From the NCBI GenBank assembly GCA_023935145.1, contig CM043698.1, positions 143,262,001 to 143,326,000 of the forward strand: a stretch of DNA of 64,000 bases, given 5' to 3'. The notes under the pieces were generated by a model. It made no database searches. It was given only the letters and a program-made list of their open reading frames with translations, and was not told the origin of the DNA. This stretch comes from Bretschneidera sinensis. Its lineage: Eukaryota; Streptophyta; Magnoliopsida; Brassicales; Akaniaceae. Positions 23,356 to 36,959 of the stretch are shown piece after piece. Each line of letters opens with the position of its first letter. Position 1 is the stretch's first letter. The position numbers and the translations under genes were made by a program.

Positions 23356-26300
23356 CTAGAGCTTCTGATTCGATCCACCAGCTTGGGCCTTTTGTAGTCC
23401 TATGACCAGTTTCCCCTCTGGTTCCTTCCGAGAAAAGTTAACTGGAAAGTCCACCACTCATGGTCACTATCTCTTCATACATCAAATAAGAAAGATTATA
23501 CACACATAAGAAAGATAACGCATGAGAATTTTGTTTACATTAAGAAACTAATAGTATACCTATGTAATTTAATAACTTCCTTAGCTAAAATGCTTCTGCA
23601 GTACATAACTTCCAAAGAAGATATTACTATAGTCATAAAAGGACAAATATTTTATATGTAATAAGTAAATTATTTCTTTGTAATACGTGTTGGACTAACT
23701 AACTAATTTCATAATTTAGCACTCACACACTCACATACTTGCAACATAATGTTGGTAACACAACATCCAAACTACATATTTAAATTTTATCAATTCAATC
23801 TATTGCAGACTTTGCATAACAATGATAATATTAACTGAGCAGAAGTCATACATGTCTACACATATAATAAGACATGAATAGCAAAACACGTGTGTGAAAA
23901 ATTTACAACCAACAGTGGCCCATAACAGCCTAGCAAACATTAGCTAAATGCATTCAGAACTTGACGAGGCATTTGGAATCGAAACAATCATTTCATTGTA
24001 TTATTGGTATCTATCTATTTTCCTACCTTTTAACCCTAATGACCTAAAAAATTAATAATATTCACAATTCAATAAAAAATTGTTTATACTCAACAAAAGG
24101 GTAATGGAAAGGGGAAGTAGAGTGAAGAGAAACGGTTTTAGGCAAGAATTCTTTGGAGGACAGATAAACTACCGATTTAATACTACAATCAAGGTACAAA
24201 ACGACAAAGTGGTTGCAGCATTATTTTAAATAGAACAAGAACGATGTTGTTTTAATATGTGAAGCTAGAACAAGATCATTTCACGACAAAACTATAAATG
24301 CAAAATGGTAAATTATTAAAAAAATATAGAAAAACGGTAAGGTTAACATTTACCTACCATGCTGAAAAACAGTTTTGCTTACCTTTTTCTTTTCCTGATA
24401 GTACAAAGAAAATAAATCATTCTTGAAAAAATAAATATCATTAACACAAATTCCAGTACATAACTGCGGCTAAATTCTTTTTTTTTTTTTTTTGTATAGT
24501 GCTACCAAGGCGGTGTCAAATTCATTTTAAGCTAAGAGGAAAATTTTCTCTGTTTGATTGTTAATTAACTATTTAATTCGCATTAAACTTGGTCGTACTT
24601 AATGATGGGTTGAATATATGAATTTTTCAGCATAGAACATAAATTTCTCTATCATATATCCTTTTCTTCTGAAAATTATAAATCATTTAATATATACCTA
24701 TTTCACTCTCTTGTCCACAAATTCAAAGCATGAGCAATAATGACTACAGCAGGAAGAAGTTAAAAAAGAAGGAACTACAACATATCAATGGCCTAATAAT
24801 ATACTGGTTTTCTTCCTCCTTCGCTGAGAACCATTCTGCCTTCTTCTAAACAGGGAAAAAAAAAATTGAATTATGAATTGGATGAGTTTTCCACTGATCA
24901 CATATCACAAGATCTAATGATTTGGGAAATTGATGATACTTTTAGTTTTAGTTAATTAATTTGAGATGGAGTCTTGAGAAAGAAAGCAAGAGTACCATCA
25001 GTAGTAAGGTCTATTGTGGTAAACCTTCCACTGTTTGTTAATAAAACTGACCGACTAGAGGGACATAAAAGATGGATTCTATCAAGTATAAACTTGTTCT
25101 AATCTAAGTTAGTACGCTCATGAGTTGACCATATTTCACCGTCAAGAAATTATTGAAGGCTCCCATCTTCAAGTTTGACACAAACATAGGTACATAGTTT
25201 GGTTCTTCCTAAGTCGTGAACGAGTGTCAATCATTTATTACTAAAAAATTGTAAGGAGAGTGAGAGTTACTACTGCACCTTCCTTAAGGCCACCCTGTTA
25301 GACTTACCTTGGTTACTAGAACTACATTGCAGTGAGGAGACAACTTCAAAAATGTTCAACTCTATAGCATTCAAAAAGGTTTCTATATGATTTCTATAAA
25401 ACACGAAAACGAGTTCACCACCATAAGATATTAGTGGTTGTTAGCTATTATATTTTCACTAAAAAGATATCACAATTAGCATCAAAATTTTCAACAAAAT
25501 TTATTTGCTGCAAAAACTATAGTTTTTTTTAGTGTAATTTTATTTCATTTAAACAAACTTAACTCATTGCAACATCATTGCTTTCTGTTGCCATATTCTT
25601 AATCTACTGCAGCATCATGGTGTCATGGTGCTACTCGTCTAGCTTATGGCAACATTTTTTTTTTCATGCTGCTCTTAACCTATTGCAACATCATTATTTC
25701 TTGTTGCTATATAACAAATTTCATTCGGGTTACCCTCCAAGCAAAGAACAGATTCTTTTAAGTTATTTCACCCTTCCAAGATCAAAAGCCTTTTCATGCA
25801 GTTCTCATATTGCCCACAGCATAAGGATCATGATTACTTATCATCATTTATACATCCTTTCTCAAACAGAGTACAAAGTTATTTCAAAATATTTAGTTTC
25901 TCTCAATGCTGGATGATTGTTTAAGACGTTAGGTTACCTACGTTTTGTACTATCTTGACAGTATCATTCTTTCGTATTTGTAGATAAACATTAACATTTA
26001 ACAATGCCGGCCCAAATTTTGATGATTGTTTTAAATAGAATCTACAATTTCATAGTTTCATCACAATTAAAGTACGTGTATGGACATTTTTTAACAAAAT
26101 ATGTGCAAATAAAAGAATATGGTCCATTAAATCCTAGATAAATTTACGTAATCTCACACAGGTTTTTGTGCCACCTACAAAATTTTTATTAAAGGCAAGA
26201 GTTTTCCTTGTAATGTGTTTCGTCACACACCACATGAATGTGAATCCAAGATCCAAACACCCATAAAATCAGTCTTGAGCCTAATAGTGACAGCCTAAGA

Positions 26301-28132
26301 GAAGGAATCAATTGAAGAGGATCTCTATCACAGGACTAAAATCTTCTATTGGTAGCAAATCAGATACTTCATCTAACCTGTAAATGCACCGATTCTTTTT
26401 TGGCCGGGGTGTTGGAGTGTTATCATGAATTCGCTCTTACCCAATTAAACAATTTATACAAGAATTACATCATCAAAATACAAAGAGAACACGAAAACTG
26501 AAAATTATCAACATCAACATTAAAAATAAAAGCAACTGAGCTGGCAACTAGTGCTGGTAAATGACAGCAACAAGAACAATTTCAAGAGAGATCACTCCCC
26601 TCCTTTCCTTTATTATTCCTCTGTGCAACATCTAGAATCTATAGTTCTTCCAGTTTCAACTACCACAAACACTAAGCAACACAAGTATAGAAGGGACAAC
26701 TACAGCAGTAGTCACATAGACTTCTTGCCCTTTACTCCTTCTGCTTCCTCTTCAACATGATTAAAAAGGACAGTTTTGAAGAAAAAAAAGAGAGCAACAA
26801 TCATGGAACAAGAGTGAAGTGGAAAACAAGAGCCCCGTGCCATTACCCTATAATTAACTCCATGGGACAATTCAAACAGTGAGAAATATTACCTAATCAT
26901 AGATTCATAGTTATAAGCACAATTTTTTGATAATTAAAATGTATAGATAGAAAGAAAAGCGCACCAAAGGGGTGCTACCCATGTACAAGGCCATAGTTAT
27001 AAACAAAGTAGACGAACGAAAAGGGAATAATTGTAGTGATCCGTCATAAAATATATGCAATTCAATATTGAATAAATGAGTATGACATTAGATGTTTGAA
27101 TAGCCAAAAAGGAGATTACTGAAGAAAAATATGGCATCACTAAAACGACAAACTGGTTCAAGTAGATTATAAGATGACAACTACATACTTTATTGACAAC
27201 TAATTAGGTGCTTTGTGTTTCATTCACCTTAATGCACTTCTTACTAACAATGGATCCATTAAATCATTACTAATGATGTTATTCACATTTTCAAAAATTT
27301 TATCAACACAAACTATTGCACATGAAGTATAACTTCCTACTCTGTTGCTATATATATATCTACTTATAATGCCAAACAACTAATAGAACCATAAAAAGGA
27401 AAACCAGTATAATATCTCAAGCAATTTTTTGCTTTAGATGAAACAACTGAGCCGTGCAACTTCTAAAAGAGACATAATAACTGCATAAAAGTACAAACCT
27501 AAAAATTCCTCCGATAAAATCCACCAATATGAAGATAGTAAAAGTACAATAAGTCTATCTAGAAAAAAAAAATTGTGCAAAGAAAAGGTTCATACAGACT
27601 CACAAAGGCATGACATTTATCACGTCAATATTAAGGCATATTTATTACAAGTTTATTCTCAATTTCAAAACAGTAAAATAAATTATTTTAATAGATATTG
27701 AACCAATATGCACCCATTAGAAATATTGAAACAATCCGAACAATAAAAATATGAGATATCAAAACAAAAAAAAATTGAAAACCACATAATTAAATTTCTT
27801 TGGAAAAAAAATTGTAGATCATAATCATCGTTGTGAGGCTTGCCTTCTTTTAGAAGGAACCTAAGATAATTAAACTTTTGCTATCTTATTATACATAAAA
27901 AAGGAATCGTTCAGGGGTAAAAATAATCATCAAAAGCAAGATAACAGAAATGACATCGAAAATAAAATGAGAGAGAAATAAAAATAAGTAAAATGCTTAC
28001 GCGCATCGATCACACATCATGGCATAACCTCCACTAGTCTGCCAGCCTTGTCTGTGTTCAATAGAGAAACAGTGGCAATAAAAACAGGTCGAGCCCATTG
28101 GTGTGAGAGGAGGTTGAAGAAGAAGCATCCAT
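23356..28132 (-). pseudogene. VAL-like copy 3, internally deleted pseudogene
   Basis: Only the first exon (28001-28132) and last exon (23356-23441) remain. Exons 2-5, encoding the rest of the zinc domain and most of the B3 domain, are gone. Sequence jumps at about 23488 from the 3' flank of exon 5 (equivalent to about 11530) straight into intron 1 (equivalent to about 14645). Exon 1 is 132 bp instead of 131: an extra base in GGTGTGAGAGG (about 28103-28112) shifts the frame before the first cysteine. The last exon is still open from its acceptor to TAG and keeps the VAL-type EPEGKLVIGLQK segment. No complete product is possible. Confidence 0.85.
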
Positions 28133-30736
28133 TGAATAAACCTAAAAAACTGAAAAATAGGCTTTCGTTTTTTTTTTTCTTCTCTTTTCTTCTCTTTTTC
28201 TGTGTGGTAGTGAATACTGAATACTAAGAAACCTGTGCAGATAGAGAGAAAGAAGTGGATAGTGAGAGATAGAGAGAAGTGCCTATTTGGTATAAAGTGC
28301 TTTGATAGAGACATAATGGGAAGGAAAAAGATGGTCAATTTTGCAGTCATGACAGCAGTCAAGGTCCACTGAACCAAGAGGATAAGTTGAGAAGAATTTC
28401 AAACTATTTAAGAAACATTTTTTTTTAATTTCCAAATTAGATGATTGGATTTTTGAGAATGTGAAATCAAACGGTTAGGATTCATTTTGTAAGTGAAGTC
28501 CAAATTAGCAGAATTGCCAAATATGAAAATTCAAATTGGTTTTTTGATTAACATGAAGCAATATGAGTATCAAGTGTGCAATTTGCCACTTTTGTAAATA
28601 GTCAATATGGGCTACTAGATGATTGGGGTTATTGAAGTTAGTGGGCAGATTGTCAATTTGCTCTTTTAAAATTAAAAAATAGAAAAATCAGATGTGGTCC
28701 GTGTATTTTAATATAAAATCAAATCAACAAACATCAAAATTTAAGGTAAAAATAATTTAAGTAATAATTGCATACCCAATTCAAACATCCAGAAAAACTT
28801 CCTGCAAAACTGAATTATAATTGTATGAAAACTTGTGTGGTAATTACCATTTAAATTTTTAGAGTGTTCAAAGCGAGTGTTTAAATAGCACTACTCAAAC
28901 AATTTAAAAAAAACAACTATTAGTTGTTGGTTGCATAACCACGTGATAAACTCTTAATAATTACTAGAATTCACTTTGTTTAAATAAAGAAACGCAATTA
29001 AAATAACATATGTTTTAACCTAGCTAATGCATGCATAATTTAATATGAGTAATTCCATAAACTCATATCTTAAACGAGTAATTCGGTAGCAAGTACTCAC
29101 TACTAAAACATTTGAATTTTCTAAATATATTTTGTTACTTAGGTGGATTTTTTGTTTCATTTTAATGAATTATTAATGATGTTATCCATTAATTTTAATT
29201 TCTCTTAATTATATCCTAAAATTTGATTGTTTAACTTTTAAATAGTTCAAAAATTATTTGATAACCTTTTTTAATTGTTAAAGATTGATTATTTTATTCG
29301 AATATAAAATATTAGATTAATTTTTTAATTGCTTTGACATACACAATAAATATTTTATCAGTTTTAGAACATTTAAAGAGCAATTTACAAAGATAATGTT
29401 ATCGTATTCATAAAAGACAAGAAAATAAAATCTTAAATTAAAATTTTAAGGGGTAGTGATATTGACACTCCACGAATAGTTATCGGCACTCTATTTTTTT
29501 CTTCTAAAACTTACAATAGTGCCCATAATTAAAGTTAGATACACAATTTGACTTCTAAATTATAAATACTACCACCTATTCTCTTTACAAGTTTCTATGA
29601 TACAAAATATTATATTAATTACATTTTTTCTTTGTTTTTTTCTACTTTTCTCTCTTTTGTTTTCTACCATTTTTCCTTCAATTATTGTTAGAGACACTAA
29701 TTCAACTTTTACGAGAAAAATCTTGATCCAATTGAATGCAAATGATCCAACTTCTGAAAATCTTCTTAATATTTACTATTTTCAGCTAGTAATTCTAATT
29801 ATGTTGATTAATAAGAGCCATTAATTCTATAATCTTAGGAGTTATTAATATTCAATGTAGAACACATATTCCGTCAATTGAATATCTAATATTATGAAAA
29901 AGGTGAAGAAAGAATTAAAATTAATATTACAGGGTTGAAGACAAAGATTTTAATGATTGAAGAACCAAAACACTGCTGGAGCCTTTGGACACCCTAATTT
30001 TTGAGTAAAACCTTTTGTGTTCAACTACATATGGAGACATTTTGGTGATAGAGACATTTGAATTTGACATGATTTACTTTTACTCTATGAAGAACCGAGA
30101 TGATGAGATAGTGAGGGTAAAGATTTAAAGATGAAGAAAGAATAATTAATAGAAATTTTTGTATTATAAAAACTTGTAAAGAATATAAATGGTAGTAATG
30201 GTATTTCAAAGTCAAAAGAGCATATAACTTTAATTAGGGATATTATTGTACGTTATAGAAACAAAAAATAATAATCGGAATGCCAATAATTAATGATTTA
30301 TGGAGTGTCGATATCCCCACCCTTATTTTATTTGCTTACACGAACATGCTATAATATTTATTATAAAAATTAAAGTATATTTCATCTTACACAAGACCCA
30401 ATCCTATCAAGGAACTTATATTTTGTCAAGAAATTTTGTATTTAAATTTAAATATGATTTATTATTAAGATAGTTTTATCAATGTCTTATTTATTATTAG
30501 CTAAAAGCCTTTCACTCCATCAAGGGTTTTTATAATTTTCAAACTTATCTCCACCTTCCTTTAAACCATAGAGAGCAAAATGAAGGAATTTATCTTCCTT
30601 TCTCCTTAAAGCAATAAAATAAAGATTTCCTCTTCTATAAGACATTTTTTATTCAAACAGTACATCAACATTTTCTTGTATAAAATCTGGCATGACAGGT
30701 TAAAGCTTCAACAGATTGATTGAACAAATAGATTAC
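28133..30736. other. Shortened intergenic region between copies 3 and 4
   Basis: Collinear with 7366-10100 but with two deletions. One removes the exon-like block at about 28602 (TTTTGTAAATAG joins TCAATATGGG). The other, at about 30495, removes everything from the distal promoter through exons 6-4 of the next gene and joins directly to sequence just 3' of exon 3. It contains the TIR element at 29451-30322. Confidence 0.55.
29451..30322. mobile_element. Non-autonomous TIR transposon (copy 3)
   Basis: Homologous to 9051-9927, with left end GGGTAGTGATATTGACACTCC. The right end is diverged (GATATCCCCACCC). There is no internal gene. Confidence 0.5.
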
Positions 30737-31168
30737 CAATGTCCTTTAATTCCAATGATGGGGTAGACCGTTGCCCAGTAATTTCTCTGTCCGAGTTAAC
30801 AGAAGAGTCAACTCGAGACGGGCCCCTCAATGATGAGCATTCCATGCCTTTTATGCCACCGACATCCAATATTATATGTGTATATCTTGACATAATGCAT
30901 CAACAGTGAGTTGCCTGGGCAGGAAAATGAAGTATTAGTGTATAGAGAATATAGAGTAGTAATCAAAAGCGAGTTCTTTGATTAAGAATAATCAGGATAT
31001 AAATCCACAGGAGAGAGACACAATCTGACCACCCATAAAGGCCAGCAAGGGGAAAATGTGCAACAGCAATAAGAAGTTCAATATACCTTTTCGCAAGTAA
31101 CAAAATTTCTCCAGCCATTATCATTCAAGTGAAAGATATTGCAAAATCTTCCCTCCTCATAAGCAAAG
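30737..31168 (-). pseudogene. VAL-like copy 4, truncated pseudogene
   Basis: Only exon 3 (30737-30914) and exon 2 (31087-31168) survive. Exon 1 would lie beyond 35439, where array sequence stops, and the B3 exons are deleted to the left. Three further lesions are visible. The codon after the HC of the HCGCI motif is TGA. The acceptor of exon 2 reads ATTCAC instead of ATTCAG. The first cysteine of the CxxC at the end of exon 2 has become phenylalanine (TGT to TTT). This is the most degraded copy in the window. Confidence 0.88.
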
Positions 31169-34100
31169 GTGAATTTGCAAAAGACTTAAGTCAATTAATC
31201 ATAAACAGTGTGGGAAAGGAAGAAGATTCAATCAAATTTATAATCCCATCACAAGCTTTACCATGAAGACAATCAAGACGCACAAGTGAAAATAAAACGA
31301 GTACTTTGCTGGGAGTACCGACAATTCATCTAATAGGCAATATTAAAATTTATAAACTTGTTCGCATGTGATTTTGAGTCAAAATCTAATTCTGCAATAA
31401 GATCCCTCCTGACTATAAAGTTATGCACTAAAGGTGATCACACCAAATAAGGGAAGTTATGATAGAGGAGAGAAAAGAAGAAAAAGTAAAAGAAAGACAA
31501 AGAAAGTTCGTAGGGAAAAACCTTATTGAAACAACCTATGTTTGTGAATGGTGAAATATGTCAAAGATTTGCTTATGCAAAGTCATAAAGTTATTATTCA
31601 TGTCAAACGCGTGCATGTACTTGCGCACACAAAAATATGCATGTGCGCATGTACGTGCACACAAAAATATGCGTGTGCGCATACATGCGCACACAAAAAC
31701 ATGCATGTTCACGTATATGCACACACAAAAGGATGCACGTGTACGTACTTGCGCACACAATAGCACGTGTTGACACAACAATAGTTTCAAGGAAAAAAGC
31801 GTCAGGCACAGGCAACACCTTCCGGTATAAGGGAAAGCAATAGACATAAGGAAGAGAAATCTTAGAATAGACATCAGTTGCTTGCTATCAACGATCCAGA
31901 AATATGAACTTGAATATATTGGTAATGTAATAAAATCGAATTGATGCCTGATGAAGAGACACATCTTTGAAAATATACTATTCTCGCAAAGTGATGGAAC
32001 AAATGAATAAAAAGAGAAAGAGGACCACTCATACCGTAAAACATCAAAAGACACCTAATACTACTTTTAGAGAAAAACTTAGATTAGATAGTTTAACACA
32101 ACTCTTTTATGCCACATTTCATTTGATTTGTGGATTAAATAATGGAGAAAGCAGCAAGCCCATTTACCTGATATTCTATTATTATTCAGATTATACACAC
32201 ATAAGAAAGATAATGCATGAGAATTTTGTTTTCATTAAGAAACTAATAGTATACCTATGTAATTTAATAACTTCCTTAGCTAAAATGCCTCTGCAGTACA
32301 TAACTTCCAAAGAAGGTCTTACCATAGTCATAAAAGGACAAATATTCTATATGTAATAAGTAAATTATTTCTTTGTAATACGTGTAGGACTAACTAACTA
32401 ATTTCATAATTTAGCACTCACACACTCACATACTTGCAACATAATGTTGGTAACACAACATCCAAACTATATATTTAAATTTTATCAATTCAATCTATTG
32501 CAGACTTTGCATAACAGTGATAATATTAACTGAGCAGAAGTCATACATGTCTACTTGTATAATAAGACATGAATAGCCAAACAAATGCATGAAAAATTTA
32601 CAACCAACAGTAGCCCATAACAGCCCATTAGCTAAATGCATTCAGAACTTGATGTGGAATTTTGATTCGAAACAATCATTTCATTGTATTATTGGTATCT
32701 ATCTATTTTCCTACCTTTTAACCCTAATGACCTGAAAAGTTAATAATATTCACTATTCAGTAAAAAATTGTTTATACTCAACAAAAGGGTAATGGAAAGG
32801 GGAAGTAGAGTGAAGAGAAACGGTTTTAGGCAAGAATTCTTTGGAGGAGAGATAAACTACCGATTTAATACTACAATCCAGGTACAAAACAGCAAAGTGG
32901 TTGCAGCATTATTCTAACTAGAACAAAAACCATGTTGTTTTAATATGTGAAGCTAGAACTAGATCATTTCACGACAGAACTATAAATGCAAAATGGTAAC
33001 TTATTAAAAAATGGAAAAACGGTAAGGTTAACATTTACCAACTATGCTGAAAAACAGTTTTGCTTACCTTTTTCTTTTCCTGATAGTACAGAGAAAATAA
33101 ATCATTCTTGAAAAAATAAATACCATTAACACAAATTCTAGTACATAACTATGGCTAAATTCATTTTTATTTTTTTTTTGTAGTGCTACCAAGGCGGTGT
33201 CAAATTCGTTTTAAGCTAAGAGGAAAAGTTTCTCTGTTCAATTGATAATTAACTATTTAATTCGCATTAAACTTGGTCGTACTTAATGATGGGTTGAATA
33301 TATGAATTTTTCAGCATAGAACATAAATTTATCTATCATATATCCTTTTCTTTTGAAAATTATAAATCATTTAATATATACCTATTTCACTCCCTTGTCC
33401 ACAAATTCAAAGCATGAGCAATAATGACTACAGCAGGAAGAAGTTAAAAAAGAAGGAACTACAACATATCAATGGCCTAATAATATACTGGTTTTCTTCC
33501 TCCTTCGCTGAGAACCATTCTGCCTTCTTCCAAACAGGAAAAAAAAATGAATTGTGAATTGGATGAGTTTTCCACTGATCACATATCACAAGATCTAATG
33601 ATTTGGGAAATTGATGATACTTTTAGTTTTAGCTAATTAATTTGAGGTGGAGTCTTGAGAAAGAAAGCAAGAGTACCATCAGTAATAAGGTCTATTGCGG
33701 TAAACCTTCCACTGTTTGTTAATAAAACTGAACGACTAGAGGGACATAAAAGATGGATTCTATCAAGTATAAACTTGTTCTAATCTAAGGTAGTACGCTC
33801 ATGAGCTTGACCATATTTCACTTTCAAGAAATTATTGAAGACTCCCATCTTCAGATTTGACACAAACATAGGTACATAGTTTAGTTCTTCCTAAGTCGTG
33901 AACGAGTGTCAATCATTTATTCCTAAAAAATGTAAGGAGAGTGGAAGTTACTACTGCACTTTCCTTAAGGCCAGCCTGTTAGACTTACTTTTGTTACTAG
34001 ACTTACATTGCAGTGAAGAGACAACTTCAAAAATGTAAAACTCGATAGCATTCAAAAAGGTTTCTGTATGATTTCTATAAAACACGAAAACGAGTTCACC

Positions 34101-35439
34101 ACCATAAGATATTAGTGGTTGTTAGCTATTATAATTTCACTAAAAAGATATCACAATTAGCATCAAATTTTGCAACAAAATTTATTTGCTGCAAAAACTA
34201 TAGTTTTTTTTAGTGTAATTTTATTTCATTGCAACAAACGTAACTCATTGCAACATCATTGCTTTCTGTTGCCATATTCTTAATCTACTGCAGCATCATG
34301 GTGTCATGCTGCTACATGTCTAACTGATGGCAACATCTTTTTTCATGCTGCTCTTAACCTATTGCAACATCATTATTTCTTGTTGCTATATAACAAATTT
34401 CATGCAGGTTATCCTCCAAGCCAAGAACAGATTCTTTTAAGTTATTTCACCCTTCCAAGATCAAAACCCTTTCATGCAGTTCTCATATTGCCCACTGCAT
34501 AAGGATCATGATTCTTTATCATCATTTTTACATCCTTTCTCAAACAAAGTACAAGGTTCTTTCAAAATATTTAGTTTCACTTAATACTGGATGATTGTGT
34601 AATAGTTTAGGTTACCTACGTTTTGTACTTTCTTGACAGTATTCATTCTTTCATATTTGTAGATAAACATTAACATTTAACAATGCTGGCCCAAATTTTG
34701 ATAATTGTTTTAAGTAGAATCTACAATTTCATAGTTTCATCACAATTAAAGTACGTGTATGGACATTTTTTTGTTATTTCTTAATGAAATATGTGCAAAT
34801 AAAAGAATATGGTCCATTAAATCCTAGATAAATTTACGTAATCTCACACAGGTTTTTGTGCCACCTACAAAAATTTTATTAAAGGCAAGAGTTTTCCTTG
34901 TAATGTGTTTCTTCACATACCACATGAATGTGAATCTAAGATCTAAACACCCATAAAATCAGTCTTGAGCCTAATAGTGATAGCCTAAGAGAAGGAATCA
35001 ATTCAAGAGGACCTCTATCACTGAACTAAAATATTCTATTGGTAGCAAATCAGATACTTCATCTAACTTGTAAATGCACTGATTCTTTTTTTGCTGGGGT
35101 GTTGGAGTGTTATCATGAATTCACTCTTACCCAATTAAACAATTTATACAAGAATTACATCATCAAAATACAAAGAGGACACGAAACTGAAAATTATCAA
35201 CATCAACATTAAAAATAAAAGCAACAGAGCTAGCAACTAGTGCTGGCAAATGACAGCAACAAGAACAATTTCAAGAGAGATCACTCCCCTCCCTTCCGTT
35301 ATTATTCCTCTGTACAACTTCTACAATCTATAGTTCTTCCAGTTTCAACTACCACAAACACTAAGCAACACAAGTATAGAAGGGACAACTACAGCAGTAG
35401 TCACATAGACTTCTTGCCCTTTACTCCTTCTGCTTCCTC
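31169..35439 (-). other. Intron 1 remnant of copy 4
   Basis: Intron sequence collinear with 13693-17900, including the longest span of the GT/AC minisatellite (31604-31770) and the 570-bp segment (about 34494-35080). It ends abruptly at about 35440 inside the CTTCTGCTTCCTCTT stretch, where copia-derived sequence starts. Confidence 0.55.
31612..31707. promoter_or_regulatory. Intronic RY cluster, copy 4
   Basis: TGCATG or CATGCA occurs at 31612-31617, 31638-31643 and 31700-31707 (overlapping CATGCATG). Units of about 30 bp with GCGCACACAAAA cores are repeated more often here than in the other copies. The gene itself is dead, so any role here would be vestigial. Confidence 0.35.
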
Positions 35440-35774
35440 TTTATTGAGACAGAGCTTATTTCATGAGTTTTATGTTATTAGTTTTACTGATATAGAAACC
35501 ACTTTTTTAGTTTGTTATGCCAGCTGGTACAGTTGTATATTAGCTGGAGTCCAGGTGGCTTGTTTCTATTGGTTTAGACATATTGCATATAAGAGCCAAC
35601 TTGTAACTTTTTTGTTCATTCAATGAGATTTGTTTCTTTTCTTCTCTTTTGTAATATGGTATCAGAGAAATGTTTTTGCTCAGCTGCGAATGGCAGAAAT
35701 TGTGATTTCGTTTATTCTCATTGATCTTCGTTCTTCGTTTTTCTTCGTTTGTTCTTGCTGATCTTCACTGGCTT

Positions 35775-36705
35775 GTGGAGGAGGAGCTCGGGGAGGCAAC
35801 AATGGCGGTAATCGGAATAACAAAAATTCCTTTTCAGTCTCAGATTCTGTTGGTCGCGTCCATGAAGATTCAAACAGCCCTTTCCATCTCAGTAATGGTG
35901 ATCATCCAGGTCTAAGCTTGGTTTCGAGTCCTTTGACAGGTAGGAACTGTAACTCTTGGCATCGTTCTATGGTAATAGCTCTTATTGCTAAGAATAAAAT
36001 TGGATTTGTTGATGGATCAGTTGCTAAACCAGAAATTGGTGATAATAAGCACAATTTTTGGTCTCGTTGTAATAACATGGTTATGTTATGGATCTTGAAT
36101 GCTGTTTGTAAAGACATAGTAGATAGTATAATGTATGTTCATGATGCTGAAAGTATGTGATTGATTTACATGATCGGTTTAATCAAAGCAATGGTCCTAG
36201 GATTTTTCAATTGAAGCAAGAAAGACATGCTCTCACACAAGGTTCAAATGATGTTAATACCTATTTCACCAAGCTTAAAATTTTTTGGGATGAATTACGT
36301 GATTTTAGACCTGCACCAGCGTGTCATTGTGGAGGAATGAAGAGTTTTACAGAATATCAACATCAAGACAATGTGTTACATTTCCTTATGGGTTTAAATG
36401 AGTCTTTTATTCAGATCAGGGCTCAAATCCTTATGAGTGATCCACTACCTCCGATTAACAAAGTTTTTTCCCTAGTTATACAAGAAGAAAGGCAGCGATC
36501 CATGAATTTCTCTGGTTCAACAATGCCTCCTATTTCAGCTTCTTATGGAGTAGCTAGTAGCAATTACAGTGCCTATAAGGGAAAGGACAAGCCAGTTTGT
36601 ACGCATTGTGGTTTCTTTGGTCAAACAGTGGATAAATGCTACAAGATACATAGATATCCACCTGGTTTTAAACCAAAAGGTCGTTCTGGAGACTTTTCTA
36701 AATAG
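35775..36705 (+). pseudogene. Copia gag (frameshifted)
   Basis: The first frame has the usual copia gag start (SSPLTGRNCNSWHRSM, KNKIGFVDG, LWILNAVCKDI). It breaks at about 36158, where one base is missing between SM and IDLHDRF. The second frame (36157-36705) continues with FNQSNGPRIFQLKQ and ends with a zinc knuckle CTHCGFFGQTVDKC. In that knuckle the expected histidine is glutamine, so a zinc ligand is lost. A stop follows directly after GRSGDFSK. Confidence 0.75.
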
Positions 36706-36959
36706 CAAACAAGTAGTCATTGAGGGTACTCAAACCAGTCAGGATATTCAAAGCCCCAAGCTAATCAGACCAGTTTTGTTCCTGAGGCTAAAGTTAATCC
36801 TGTGAACAATCAAAATCTTAGTAATAATCCTCATTTACATGCTTTGACTGCTAATCAATATCAGCATTTGATATCTTTGTTGAGTACTCAGTTGCAGGGG
36901 ATTTTTCATGATGCTCAAGAACAGCAGCCTGTAGTGTCCAATTTTATTGGTATTTCTTC

